A stretch of 64,000 nt of DNA from Urophycis tenuis. Its lineage: Eukaryota > Chordata > Actinopteri > Gadiformes > Phycidae. The stretch's first letter is position 1; every line of letters begins with the position of its first letter. The stretch covers positions 69,501-133,500 of the forward strand of contig JAXIVH010000195.1 of NCBI GenBank assembly GCA_036785325.1, given 5' to 3'. Below, in pieces: positions 1 to 10,572 of the stretch. A program made the position numbers and the translations under genes. The notes beneath the pieces are model-generated. The model saw only the letters and a program-made list of their open reading frames with translations. It did not search any database and was not told the origin of the DNA.

Positions 1-324
1 GAAGATCCCGTCCCTCTCTGTCTATTGGCCAACCCATTTGGAGAGGCAGTCAACCTTCCCCTTTATGTGCTGATATTTACATCATAAATAAATAATTTAC
101 CTGTATGTAAACCTATGACGTTGAGGAAGTTTTCCCTAAACGAGTAAACAAAAATTACAAATAAAAGTCACTGGATATTACTTGTTAGTATGCCTGAGTA
201 TTTAAAGATAGCCTGAGATGAGTGAAGTGCTGCAGAATACATTTTGTTTATGTGGTCATAAGGAACAAACGTTATCACAGCAGAGGAGGTCAGAGCACAC
301 ACCCTTTGATTCCGGAGAAGAATC

Positions 325-1113
325 ATGGAGACTACATTTACCAACCACCTGATTCTCTTCACTCTCAGACTTTCCATCTGCCAACCGCCTCATGTGGAAG
401 CCTCTGTGCTAGAGAGACAATACCGTTACATATCAACTCTACAGACCTGGGAGGAGGCAGAGAAAGCCTGCAGGCCTTACTACTATTTTAGAGTCAACCA
501 TTTGGCTACCGTAAGAAATGTAAGTGATGCAAAAGAGATATCTGATATGTGTCAGGCGAAACCATGCTGGATTGGCCTTCATAAGGATGAGAATAACCTG
601 AATGAGTGGACATGGGTTTATGGCCAACAATATAAAAACACATACTGGAATTCTGGAGAGCCCAACGACTATGGAGGGCAGGAGAATTGTGCAGTCATAA
701 TCAATACCAAGTTGCATGATTTCACATGTCAACAAAAAATTCCCTCTGTTTGTCAAAGAAACAACCTGGTTTTAGTGAAGCAGAACAAAACCTGGGAGGA
801 TGCCATTAACCACTGCAGGGCGCTTAGCAAGACATATCCAATGTTTGATTTCCTCAACTTGCACACCAAGGAAGAATTGTCTTATGCCCAGGGGGTTGTC
901 GGAGAGGCCCATTTGGATGAGGTGTGGATTGGCCTACGTTGGCTGGCTGGACGGTGGCTGTGGATGGATGGGAAATCAGATGATGTGATGCCTGTATGCC
1001 CGGCCAATGGAATGCACTGTGGGACTCTATCTGAGAGAGGCAAGCAAGCTAGAAACTGTGTTGAGAGGAGGAACTTCTTCTGCTCCCAAAGATCAGGAAT
1101 TTTAAAATGGTAA
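325..1113 (+). CDS. Tandem C-type lectin-domain protein, secreted, single exon
   Basis: A 262-residue uninterrupted ORF. Residues 1 to about 24 are a hydrophobic stretch consistent with a signal peptide. Residues 32-148 form a first C-type lectin domain with the WIGL core, a Glu-Pro-Asn (EPN) motif in SGEPNDYGGQENC and the terminal cysteine pair. Residues 150-255 form a second domain with another WIGL, but without EPN, QPD or WND. In domain 1 the usual WND triplet before the penultimate cysteine reads LHD, so one Ca2+-ligating position is altered. No transmembrane segment follows, so the product is probably secreted. Fish have many such intronless two-domain lectins, and sugar binding is inferred only from EPN. 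The ATG at 325 is preceded by a purine-rich leader and starts the signal peptide. Confidence in the family is high; the ligand is unknown. Confidence 0.85.
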   Translation: METTFTNHLILFTLRLSICQPPHVEASVLERQYRYISTLQTWEEAEKACRPYYYFRVNHLATVRNVSDAKEISDMCQAKPCWIGLHKDENNLNEWTWVYGQQYKNTYWNSGEPNDYGGQENCAVIINTKLHDFTCQQKIPSVCQRNNLVLVKQNKTWEDAINHCRALSKTYPMFDFLNLHTKEELSYAQGVVGEAHLDEVWIGLRWLAGRWLWMDGKSDDVMPVCPANGMHCGTLSERGKQARNCVERRNFFCSQRSGILKW

Positions 1114-3249
1114 CATGGAGTCGGTATAGTGAAGGAGAGGAAATTACACTTTTCAAATGACTCACAAGGATATACTAATCGTACCCTATAGATCTAACAG
1201 ATAATAACATTTGTGTTATATATTGCCATGACATGTTTTTTAGATTTCCTTCGTCATCATTGACTCACTTAGTTTTTACTGGTATACATGTACAGTATGT
1301 GTTTTGATGTTTTCATGTATGTTTTTTCAACAATGATCATCATCGGCATAGATTTTTCCAAAATGAAAGTACATTTACTTGAACGTAATCTGTTCACACT
1401 ATAAAGACACCTGATGCATTAGGTTAGTCATTGAGAAATAGATAAACTGGTTGACTAGATTCATATTGTGTGATGTGTAGGGATTCATTAAATCTGGGGC
1501 AGTCAAGGCTGTTCTAGAGACATATACATGTTTGATGACGTAGATATTCTTCATCTACACAATGATTACCCTGGAAATGTGTACCCACATTACATTTTTA
1601 TTTTTCCGATTCACCTTACACCCTGGCCCCTTTTAATACTTAGCCTATGCCTAACCCTTGTCAGTAGATTTGTTTATTTATGTATAGGGGTTGTGATATG
1701 TAAGAAAACTTTCCAGTGTTTATTTACTGAACATGTGTGCTGTAACCATGTGATTGCATAGGTTCATTAATATCACTAGATGATGGCTTTTGAAGCCTGT
1801 CATGAACTTACAATGATCAGGTTCAACCTATCCAAAATTGACGGAACTTATTCCTCAAGATCAGCTGTTCTGAATGCTGACAGTCTGGAGAAGTGCTTGC
1901 TTGAGTCACTGCTCTGGTATAGGCTTAAACACATCCTAAGGCCATCCTTTAAAATATTTCTGTTTGCAGTAACAACCCCAAAAAAAAAAAAACTTTGTTG
2001 GTAGGTAGGTCTATATATTTTTTCCAAAATTCAAAGTAAAAATAAAAGTAAATTTTTGGTCATAATGATTACGGAGGGATGCATTTAAACACATTTGCAT
2101 ATCCTGACGTCACTGACTGGGTTTCCAAGCCGTAAAAGTTTAGTGGTCTCCTTGACATCAGTCAACACGGTCACTGTAAGACTCAAGGGAAGAAGGGATG
2201 GGTTAAGATCTGAACCCAGTTCTTCCAGAACTTCGTGCCACGTTATAGCAGTGTCGAGATTTCAATGCATTTTTTTAATGTATTGCTATGATGCCTGAAC
2301 ACATAACTTTGAATGGTGACAGCAAACATTTTCTTTACTGCAGCCGCAGCCATCACAATTGACAAGCGCAAACTATTAATGAAATGAAGCGAACGTGTCG
2401 TATAGTTCATAGTGTGACATGCGGAAACTATGCGGAAACTAATGGTGTAAACATGATCATAGATGACGCCACAGGTTTTTATATGAAAGAAAGAGCGTAG
2501 CGTACGTGTGTATGTAAATTATATTCATAATACTTACCAAAATACAACTAATAGGTTTTTATTGTATTGGTCAAAGACATAAGGATTTCAAAAGTGAAAA
2601 AAAAAATCAAATTGGCTAAAAATTCTCATGAAGTTTCTTTCTGTCTTTATTACAGTGTTCGGAATTTGTTTTAAGAATGCAATAAACAGTTTTTAGTTAA
2701 TCATATTTGTCCCATGAAAAATGTCTTTTCTGGGTAAAGTAAATTGATTAGAAAATGAATCAAAATGTTTATCATTGTTGGCATTAAAAATTTAAAAAAA
2801 TAAATAAATAAATAAAAATAATTACTGCTCAGAAAACAACATTTTCATCAAAATTAATGTTATGTATTTGGCAGTGGTGTAGTGGTCCCTGGAGAAGTGG
2901 GTATACTCTCAATTTTCACCTTTATTGTTTATATTTTTAAAGTAGTCCAGAAAAAAAGCCCTGTTTTAGAAACAGTGACATGTGAGACTCTATTTAGTTT
3001 ACCCAAAAATCTGTAATTTCTACTTGCTCATTATTATAAAATTATCATGACTTGATTAGGAGCAGTTTGTAGTTACTACTGGTTACACAAGCAGCCTGGA
3101 TGAATGTAAAATGTATTTATCATGAGGCATGGTGTTTCAGTTATTTTTTGAACATTTATTTAAAGAAAATACTTAAACATTCCATCTTAAATAAAACACA
3201 GAAATCGTTCTCTTCCACACATCTAAACCAATCAGTTATCAGTTTTCAT
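1114..3249. other. Gene-free AT-rich spacer
   Basis: I see no supportable exon here. It contains an A-run at 1980-1992, an AAATA-type simple repeat near 2788-2815, and at 2873 the sequence CAGTGGTGTAGT, which matches the terminal motif found inverted at 36679-36690. The latter may be one end of a hAT-type MITE; its partner end was not found. Confidence 0.6.
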
Positions 3250-3627
3250 ACTCCATTTCTTACTCCATATATTCAAAGTTTCATTCAATATATTCAAAGG
3301 TTCACTCCATATATTCAAGCTTCATTCAATATATTCAAGGTTCACTCCATATATTCAAGCTTCATTCAATATATTCAAGGTTCACTCCATATATTCAAAG
3401 TTTCATTCAATATATTCAAAGGTTCACTCCATATATTCAAGTTTCATTTAATATATTCAAGGTTCACTCCATATATTCAAAGTTTCATTCAATATATTCA
3501 AAGGTTCACTCCATATATTCAAGTTTCATTCCATATATTCAAGGTTCACTCCATATATTCAAAGTTTCATTCAATATATTCAAGGTTCACTCCATATATT
3601 CAAAGTTTCATTCAATATATTCAAAGA
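3250..3627. repeat. Minisatellite, ~20-bp unit organised as ~39-bp dimers
   Basis: The motif TCCATATATTCAAG alternates with TTCAATATATTCAAAG about nine times, giving a dimeric period near 39 bp. An open reading frame runs through it only because the unit lacks stops in that frame, so I do not call a protein. Confidence 0.9.
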
Positions 3628-3649
3628 TTAATTTCCTGAACGACATGCC

Positions 3650-3652
<3 letters not shown>

Positions 3653-3712
<60 letters not shown>
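3653..3712. repeat. (AT)n microsatellite
   Basis: Uninterrupted alternation of A and T for about 60 bases. Confidence 0.97.
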
Positions 3713-3715
<3 letters not shown>

Positions 3716-3910
3716 TACAAATATTGAATGTCATAATTTTTTCAATTGATGCTTTGTTTTGAACATGTTCATTCAAAATCATTCAACAAAATAATATGTT
3801 ACAAAGCAACAATATTTAGTTACATGTAACAATGAACAAAGATATATGCATTTACAACACATCAACAGTGATAAACTCTGTCAACCCAGCACTGGGTTTC
3901 TGACCTTTGC

Positions 3911-4628
3911 TCATACTACATACAGTATGTTCCAAACAGATTTGCTTTCTGCAGGAGTTTTCACACTGCACTGTCTAGAATGAACAGAAGAGGCAGAACG
4001 ATGGCTCTTCAACCAGGTCCTTGTATATTTTCTAGGATCAAACTTGGAAGTTGGTGGGCCGTTGATATTAATCATCATCAAGTTTGATATGTTTGAGATC
4101 AAAAGGACAGCCCTCTTGTCCGAGCTTATATTGTTCATAAGGCTAATGTTCCTCTCACACTCTGCTGTACTGACAGGGAATGTTTTCATAGAGTTCATGA
4201 GTGGTTTTAGGTCCTTGGGCTCACTACTGGGCTCTTCCAGTAGGTCCCGCATCCCATTCAGTGCTTGGTCTGTGCATAAGTTAAATCGCTTGCACAGTCG
4301 CTTACGTAACTTGTTCTTCACCATGGCGGATGCTGGGCTTTGATGGCCAAGGATCAAGGATGCTGAGGTCCATGATGGCCTCATCTTCAAAAGACAAGCA
4401 CTTCTCCAGATTGTTCACAAGGCTTTGTAAGAACTGGCCTGGATTGATAGACTTCAGCTTTGCATTTGCTTTCAGGGCTATAGACCGATACTCCCCAGTC
4501 TGTTTTTCTTCTAAAGCTTCACTATATTTCTCACCTGGACTCTCTTTGAATGACTGGATAACTCTGATTGAGCGTTTCAGCAGATGCTCTGCTCTGAGGA
4601 CAGTTATAGAACGAGACTGAGGCCCCAT
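3911..4628 (-). pseudogene. hAT-family transposase C-terminal relic (KIAA1586/ZNF862-like)
   Basis: Two overlapping minus-strand frames (4628-4302 and 4390-3911) together read like the C-terminal third of a domesticated-type hAT protein. The second frame has the dimerisation-region signature FPVSTAECERNISLMN followed by a conserved NLMMININGPP stretch. The frame change lies near 4302-4390, so the copy is broken. No DDE core or N-terminal zinc finger is attached. It could be the last exon of a host KIAA1586-like gene, but the frameshift and isolation favour a relic. Confidence 0.6.
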
Positions 4629-5404
4629 CTACACTAACCCGGGTAAATATAAAAACGCACATTCGCAATGAAAACGATCTCCGTCCACACTATAGTTTTC
4701 ATATCGTTTACGGAATGTTTTGCATCCACGTTCCACACTGACATGATTTTGATAAACAATGATTGTCATGGTTACGTGACTCCCGCCACGCCTCTCTTTT
4801 CGATTACAGGCGTGCGATCAGCTGATACATTAGTATACACGTTTTTTTTTCATCCAGGAAATGATGCTAAGGCAGTCTGTCGTTGTTGCAACATCCAAAT
4901 GGTGGCAGAGATCACGGTTTTAACAACATCTGCCAACACAGCACAAGTGGATGTGATATCCGATTATGACAACGACTTAGAGATCGAATTTGAAACTTCT
5001 TAGTGTTAATTGTGCACTTTTTTCTCTCTATCATAGTTTAATTATGGTCTAGTTCAAAATGTGGACTGTCGGCATATCTTTTGCACTTTGGAAAAAAGTC
5101 AAGTAGCTCCTCAAGTTAATGTGAGCGTACACAGCTTGTATAAATTGGCTGTAAAATGATTTGTTTGTTTGTTCGTTTGTGTATGATAATTTTGAAGTTT
5201 ACTTCGACATTTCTAATCTGGCAACACTGCTGCCTCTGTATGTTCTGACCTGGTGCTGGTAGACTCGGTCCTTGTCTATGCTCACACTGGCTGGCCTGGC
5301 TAGCTCCAGGTTCTGGTTTGCAAGCTGCCAGGGCTGCTGGTTTCAGGACTGGGGTCTGTATGGGCCTGATTTGTGCCTCTTTACAAAAAAGTCAGCAATA
5401 TACT
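4629..5404. other. Unassigned spacer with possible transposon remnants
   Basis: From 4629 the sequence CTACACTAACCCGGGT and repeated GTCCACAC-type words resemble subterminal DNA of a non-autonomous DNA element, but I find no partner terminus. A minus-strand frame around 5210-5320 could be a further scrap of the hAT relic at 3911-4628. Neither is firm. Confidence 0.3.
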
Positions 5405-5870
5405 CTTTATTCAATTTCAATTTTATTGAGAGGAAACTAGAGTTGTGACGTTCACGAACGATCCGAATCTTTTCACCGGCTCATCAACATGAACGATGGG
5501 AACCTAGTCGCGTTTGGTTGTGAGCCGTTCTTTTTTTTCTCTCTCACCTGAGTTCACAGTAATGGTTCACGCAGATGCTTACACAAGCTCCTCCTTGCTC
5601 CTCCACTGAGTGAGACGGAGAGAGCATGGGGAGGAGCACCTATTTCATATGCATTGCATATGAAATAAGCACAACAACTCATGCAATATTTGTAGCCTGG
5701 GAATTCCCATGCTGCTTTGCGTGCAAATTCATTCTCACTGCAAAGACAGCCTGGAAACCACCGCTCTTATTTTCCCCTGAGTTAGGGAACCAATCACAGA
5801 ACGGGGGGGGGCAGCAAGACGATGACGACGTCTATGCGCGACACCGAAGCTTGTAGCGTGTTAATCCAAC

Positions 5871-8135
5871 ATGGCAGCAGACACAATGTTACCGTTCGAT
5901 GCAGCCTTAGAAAATGTATTAAGTAGCTTAGAACGTAAGTTTACTTTTAAAAAAGAGCAACGTTTGGCATTGAAAGATTTCATTGCCAAGAAGGATGTAT
6001 TTGCTCTGCTACCAACAGGCTTTGGCAAAAGCCTCATCTACCAGCTAGCCCTGTTGGTGGCTAAGGCTATGGGGCTTAGCGAGACCCCGTCGTTGTGGTG
6101 GTTTCGCCATTAATAGCCCTAATGGAGGACCAGGTACAGGAAGCGGTCAATCTCGGAATATCTGCGGCTCAGCTGGGTCCCGAGAATGAAAAGGCGATTA
6201 AGAACTGCCGCTACCAACTTCTATTCGGCAGTCCCGAGGCCTGGATGAGCGGACTGTGGCAAGACATGCTAGCCACGGAGTTGTACAAGACCAACCTTCT
6301 AGGCATCGTCGTCGACGAAGTCCATTTAACATATAAATGGTAAGTGGTATTTATGAATATTACATTGACATTATGCCATTACCTACTGTGGTTGTCACTG
6401 TGTCACTAAGTTGCGTTACTTTTCAGTATCAATCCACAGTTGTTGAGTCATGAAATTGTAATTAAACTTATGTAGTTCATGCACAAACAATGTCCAATAG
6501 CCTGGCTAAATTTCCAATGCAAATTACAATTTCAACATCTCTACGCTGTACTTAACACTTGTGCTTTGCTTTTCTCTAACAGGGGGATGGCTGCGAAAGG
6601 ACAAACGGCCTTTAGGAAAAGCTTTTCGAGGTTGGGGGAACTTCGAGCAATTGCAAAACCAGGTAGGTTGACAATAATAAAAGCACTTTGCCAGTGCTCT
6701 TAATTCACTGTCTGAACAAGGGTATTAGCCTCAGTGTAAACACTGTCATTATAACATTACACAAATTACACATTGCAATATAATTAGTTAATGCCTTGTT
6801 GTCACATAGACATTGTTTCTGTCAAAGTACTGTTACAAATTCAGCCTTCAGTGTAAAAGACATATGCAGTGGTATGAATGTAATGTGAATGACTTCCAGG
6901 TTTCTTAGTTGATGTATCTCATCCTTATTTAGGAACTCCGGTATTGGCATTGACTGCATCTGCGGATCTGCACTCCAGGGACATCGTCAGGAGACAGCTA
7001 CATTTCCATAAAGCAACCAACATCACCGTTAGCCCCAATCGACCCAACATTAGACTTGGGGTAAAACGACTCACAACAGATTCTCTGGACTGTTTTGACT
7101 GGCTGGTAAAGGATTTGAGAGAGAAAGGACTGGAGATGTTACCTACCATCATATACTGCCGGACAATAAACACGGTAACACGCCTATTCTGCCACCTCAA
7201 GGCTGAACTTGGGGAGAGTGCCTGGGTCGGTCAACAGAAAATAGGTAGAAACCTATTAATTGGAATGTTTCACAGCCAGACTCTACCTGTGAACAAGTGC
7301 AGGGTACTGGCTTCGCTTAATGGAGAAGGCAGCTGCAGAGTGACCGTGGCAACTACAGCACTAGGGGTTGGCCTAAATTTTCCCAAGGTCTCCCATGTGA
7401 TCCTGTATGGGTTACCAGAGGACCCAGAGGCCACTCTCCAGCAGGTTGGAAGAGCAGGCAGAGATGGCTCTCCTGCTCATGCTGTTCTCTATGCAAACAA
7501 ACAGCTTGCCAACACTGACAAGGCAGTAAAGGGGGTTCTACAAGAAAGTTTAAATGGATGCTTTAGGAAGGCTATACTCACATTTTGAGAAAGATGTGTC
7601 CAGTGTTGAGCCTGGACATTCTTGCTGCACCTATTGCCATTCAATATGCAAGTGTAGCTCTGACAGTTGCTCTGTAGCAACCCCCAATTACGAAATGCCC
7701 AAACAGATTACATCACCTGTCAAATGCAGAAAAGTCACCTTAGATGAGCAGGGACTGGTCAGAGAGCTTTTGGAGAAGTATAGGGACAGTCTAATTCCAC
7801 CGGATGAACACCTATACACGAATGCCTCATTCTGCACCGGTTTCAGCAATGTACTAATTGAGTCAGTTGTTGAAAATGTTTTTGAAATATTTGACATCAC
7901 TTATGTCATGCAGAATCTACCTGTATTCGACATAAAACATGGTCAGGAAATCCTTCGAATTATTCATGAAGTATTTGAAGACTTTGATTTATGTGAGTTC
8001 CCAGACACTGCTGAAGAACCATATTTGCCACCAGATATTGACTTCACTGGGTACTTTGATGTTGAGGATGAGGATTTGGAAAACTCATTAAGCAGCGTTG
8101 AGTCAGGCTTATCTGTGCTTCCAATCTCGGAATAA
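5871..8135 (+). pseudogene. Transposon-encoded RecQ-like superfamily-2 DNA helicase
   Basis: Exons fit at 5871-6339, 6583-6662 and 6933-8135 with GT-AG junctions in matching phase. Exon 1 has the Walker A block LLPTGFGKS, motif Ia VVVSPLIALMEDQV and the DEVH box. Exon 3 starts TPVLALTAS (motif III) and carries motifs V and VI including QVGRAGRDGS. It then has a Cys cluster (CCTYCHSIC) like the RecQ zinc-binding region and an acidic tail. Two one-base frameshifts break it, one between motifs I and Ia (about 6085-6105) and one at about 7555-7580. A poly(A) signal AATAAA lies at 8182. In the element it probably assists transposition by DNA unwinding (inference). A cellular RecQ gene is unlikely given the transposon termini. 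Confidence 0.75.
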
Positions 8136-9759
8136 TTACTGAGCCCCTGTAAATAACTAGTTGTAAATATGTCTGATTCTGAATAAATACTTCTACTTAA
8201 ACTTCATATGCAGTATTGTCCTCTGTGTCAAAATTCCTGAAGGACCAAAGTTACAACAAGGCTTGAAAACATGTATTTTTAATAACACCAACGAGCAATA
8301 AAATGCAAGAAAATGTGAAAATGATATTGTAAAAACACATATTTGTTCAAATAAACATACTGTACAATTAGCACAATGTAGGCGTTTTCGAAAGGTTTAC
8401 AAAGGGACACTGCGCCATTCATTGAGTTTCAGCATCATCCAGTTCCACACTGCTTTATGATCTAGCTTTCCCAAAAGATTGTTTTGGAAGCCTGGAAAGG
8501 CAGCATACACTCGACCTGGTTGTTGTTTAAAAACCTCTGCCTCTTGCAGAGTGTCTACCAAGGTGAGAATGTCTTTTTTCATGTTCACATGGTGAGCACC
8601 AGTTTGCCCAGATATGCCCAGCTCCATATCAGTGCGTGCCATCATTTGTTTCATGACTCCTATGGACCTGCTTATTCTGGCCGCGGAAGTCTCATTCAGG
8701 TTGGGCCCCAGGCCCTTCAGGAAAGATTTCAGGAATCCATTTAAGTGCTCCAGATGTAAATCAAGTGGAATGTTTCGACCCTTGCCTCCCCTTGTGTTCC
8801 AGAATCGGTTCCACTTGAGACTGTGAGCAACTTGTGGAGACAACGTGGCATTCATTTGTACAGTAAGCAGAAAAGTACTGTATGCGTAACTAGTGTGTCC
8901 ATAAGCTTTGTAGAACAACAGGGCTACTGTGTAGAGACGCATCAGCCTTTCACCATCTCCTTCCTTTACTGCATCTAACATGTCCAAAATAATAATGCTC
9001 AAACCCAGTCTGGCACAGGTGTGTTCATACTTGTGGTCACAGTGTGTGGGGATGATTGGGTTGGAGTCTGTGGGCATAACCAGGTTGTGTGTCTTCAGTT
9101 CGTGGGTTAGTCTGCTTTTGAAGTAAGTGTACGTTCTTGAACAACCCTCCATACGACAAGGGAACTTTCGTATGGATCGTACGTTCTTCTGAATTGGTGT
9201 GGCTGATGGTTTACTTGCAGCATCTGCAGCCTTGGTCATGTCAGGAAGAAGAACATATTTGTCCACGATTGGGGCAGTGAATGTGTTGAACCATGTCCTT
9301 TTTGCTTCTGGAGAGGCCTCTTTAATGTTATCCGGTATGAGGGACTCAGGGCGATCTGTAACAGCACAAACAAAACATGGACTAAGTAATAGAGGGAGTA
9401 TTCCAACACATGCAGACATTTATTTGCTAGCCTCAAAATTCAATCAGTCATCATGATGGTACCAACACCAATGTGCGAGTTAACAGTTTATTTTACACCA
9501 CGGGTAAAAATGTGCATGACATGATCATCAAGTTCATTTCTTGTGACACCAACATGTGTTGGTGTTGTAATGGTTTACCTGTGACATGATGAAAACCAAG
9601 ATGCTCAATCGTGGCTGCTAGGAATAGAGCAGTCGTGTCCTTGATCACAAAGTCCCTGTAAGCATTAAACGCAGCACGGGGTCCACTCTTGGCATTGCTG
9701 CACCTGGGGTGAGAAAAGTATTTCAATGTAGTGTAGGCCACAAAGCAATCAGTCTCTCA

Positions 9760-10010
9760 GGAGCTGCTTCACATCCCTTGTAAGTGAAGGGACAAATTCA
9801 TTCACTCACACAATCACTTCCACTGCACATAAGTTAGTCTCTCAGGAACAGCTTCACGTCCCTTATAAGTGAAGGGAGACATTCATTCATTCATTCATTC
9901 ATTCATTCATTCATTCACTCAATCACTTCCACTGCACACAACAGTTAGTCTTTCAGGAGCTGCTTCACATCGCTTGTGAGCGAAGGGACACATACACTCA
10001 TTCATTCACT
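9760..10010. repeat. Three-copy ~95-bp tandem repeat inside a transposon intron
   Basis: The words GTTAGTCT(C/T)TCAGGA and CACATC(C/G)CTTGT recur three times with CATT-repeat spacers between. It lies between exons 6 and 7 of the DUF6589-type gene and has no coding content. Confidence 0.8.
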
Positions 10011-10445
10011 CTTATGTTATTATGTGAGTAACCAATCAAACATCACATTCCCCATTCATACAGTTGTGGTTCATAGATAAATTCATACCACCTCCCCGGG
10101 AATAGCCCGACTGAGTTCATGATGTCAGGGCTGCGTTTCCTATCCCACAACAAAGAACATTATCCAGACATGTTCGCAGTGGACTTAGAGTCATCTGAAA
10201 CTGGGAATCATTATAGACCGTTAACTCAAGAAACACAAAACAGAGTTCAATGGCTTTGCAATCAAAGTGCTTGAGGTGCTGAACAGCGTTCACAACCTCA
10301 GTCACAAGTACAATGTTAATGTATATGTAAGTGATTACTATAACAAATAAAAAGTATGTAGTCCTACCTCAACTTGGTCATGTTCGCAAATAGTGTGCCA
10401 TGGTCCATGGCAGAGTCCTTGAAGAAAATCTTGTGATGGATCTAC

Positions 10446-10473
10446 AATGTATATATATATATATTGGTATATA

Positions 10474-10504
<31 letters not shown>

Positions 10505-10572
10505 TGGATATATATTGGTAGATAGATAGATACTTTATTAATCCCCAAGGGGAAATTGCAGAATTAAAAAAA
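10446..10572. repeat. (TA)n tract plus common fish retroelement 3' tail
   Basis: TA repeats are followed by GATAGATA and then by TACTTTATTAATCCCC and AAGGGGAAATTG. That is a 3' tail I associate with teleost LINE/SINE copies; the family was not resolved. It sits in an intron of the DUF6589-type gene. Confidence 0.55.

Noticed and set aside
3100..3639. 179-residue ORF rich in Phe/Ile/Tyr repeats
   Set aside because: It is the translation of the 20/39-bp minisatellite; the repeat has no stop in this frame and there is no other coding evidence.
4668..5003. 111-residue plus-strand ORF
   Set aside because: Composition looks like subterminal transposon DNA; no domain and no flanking gene signals.
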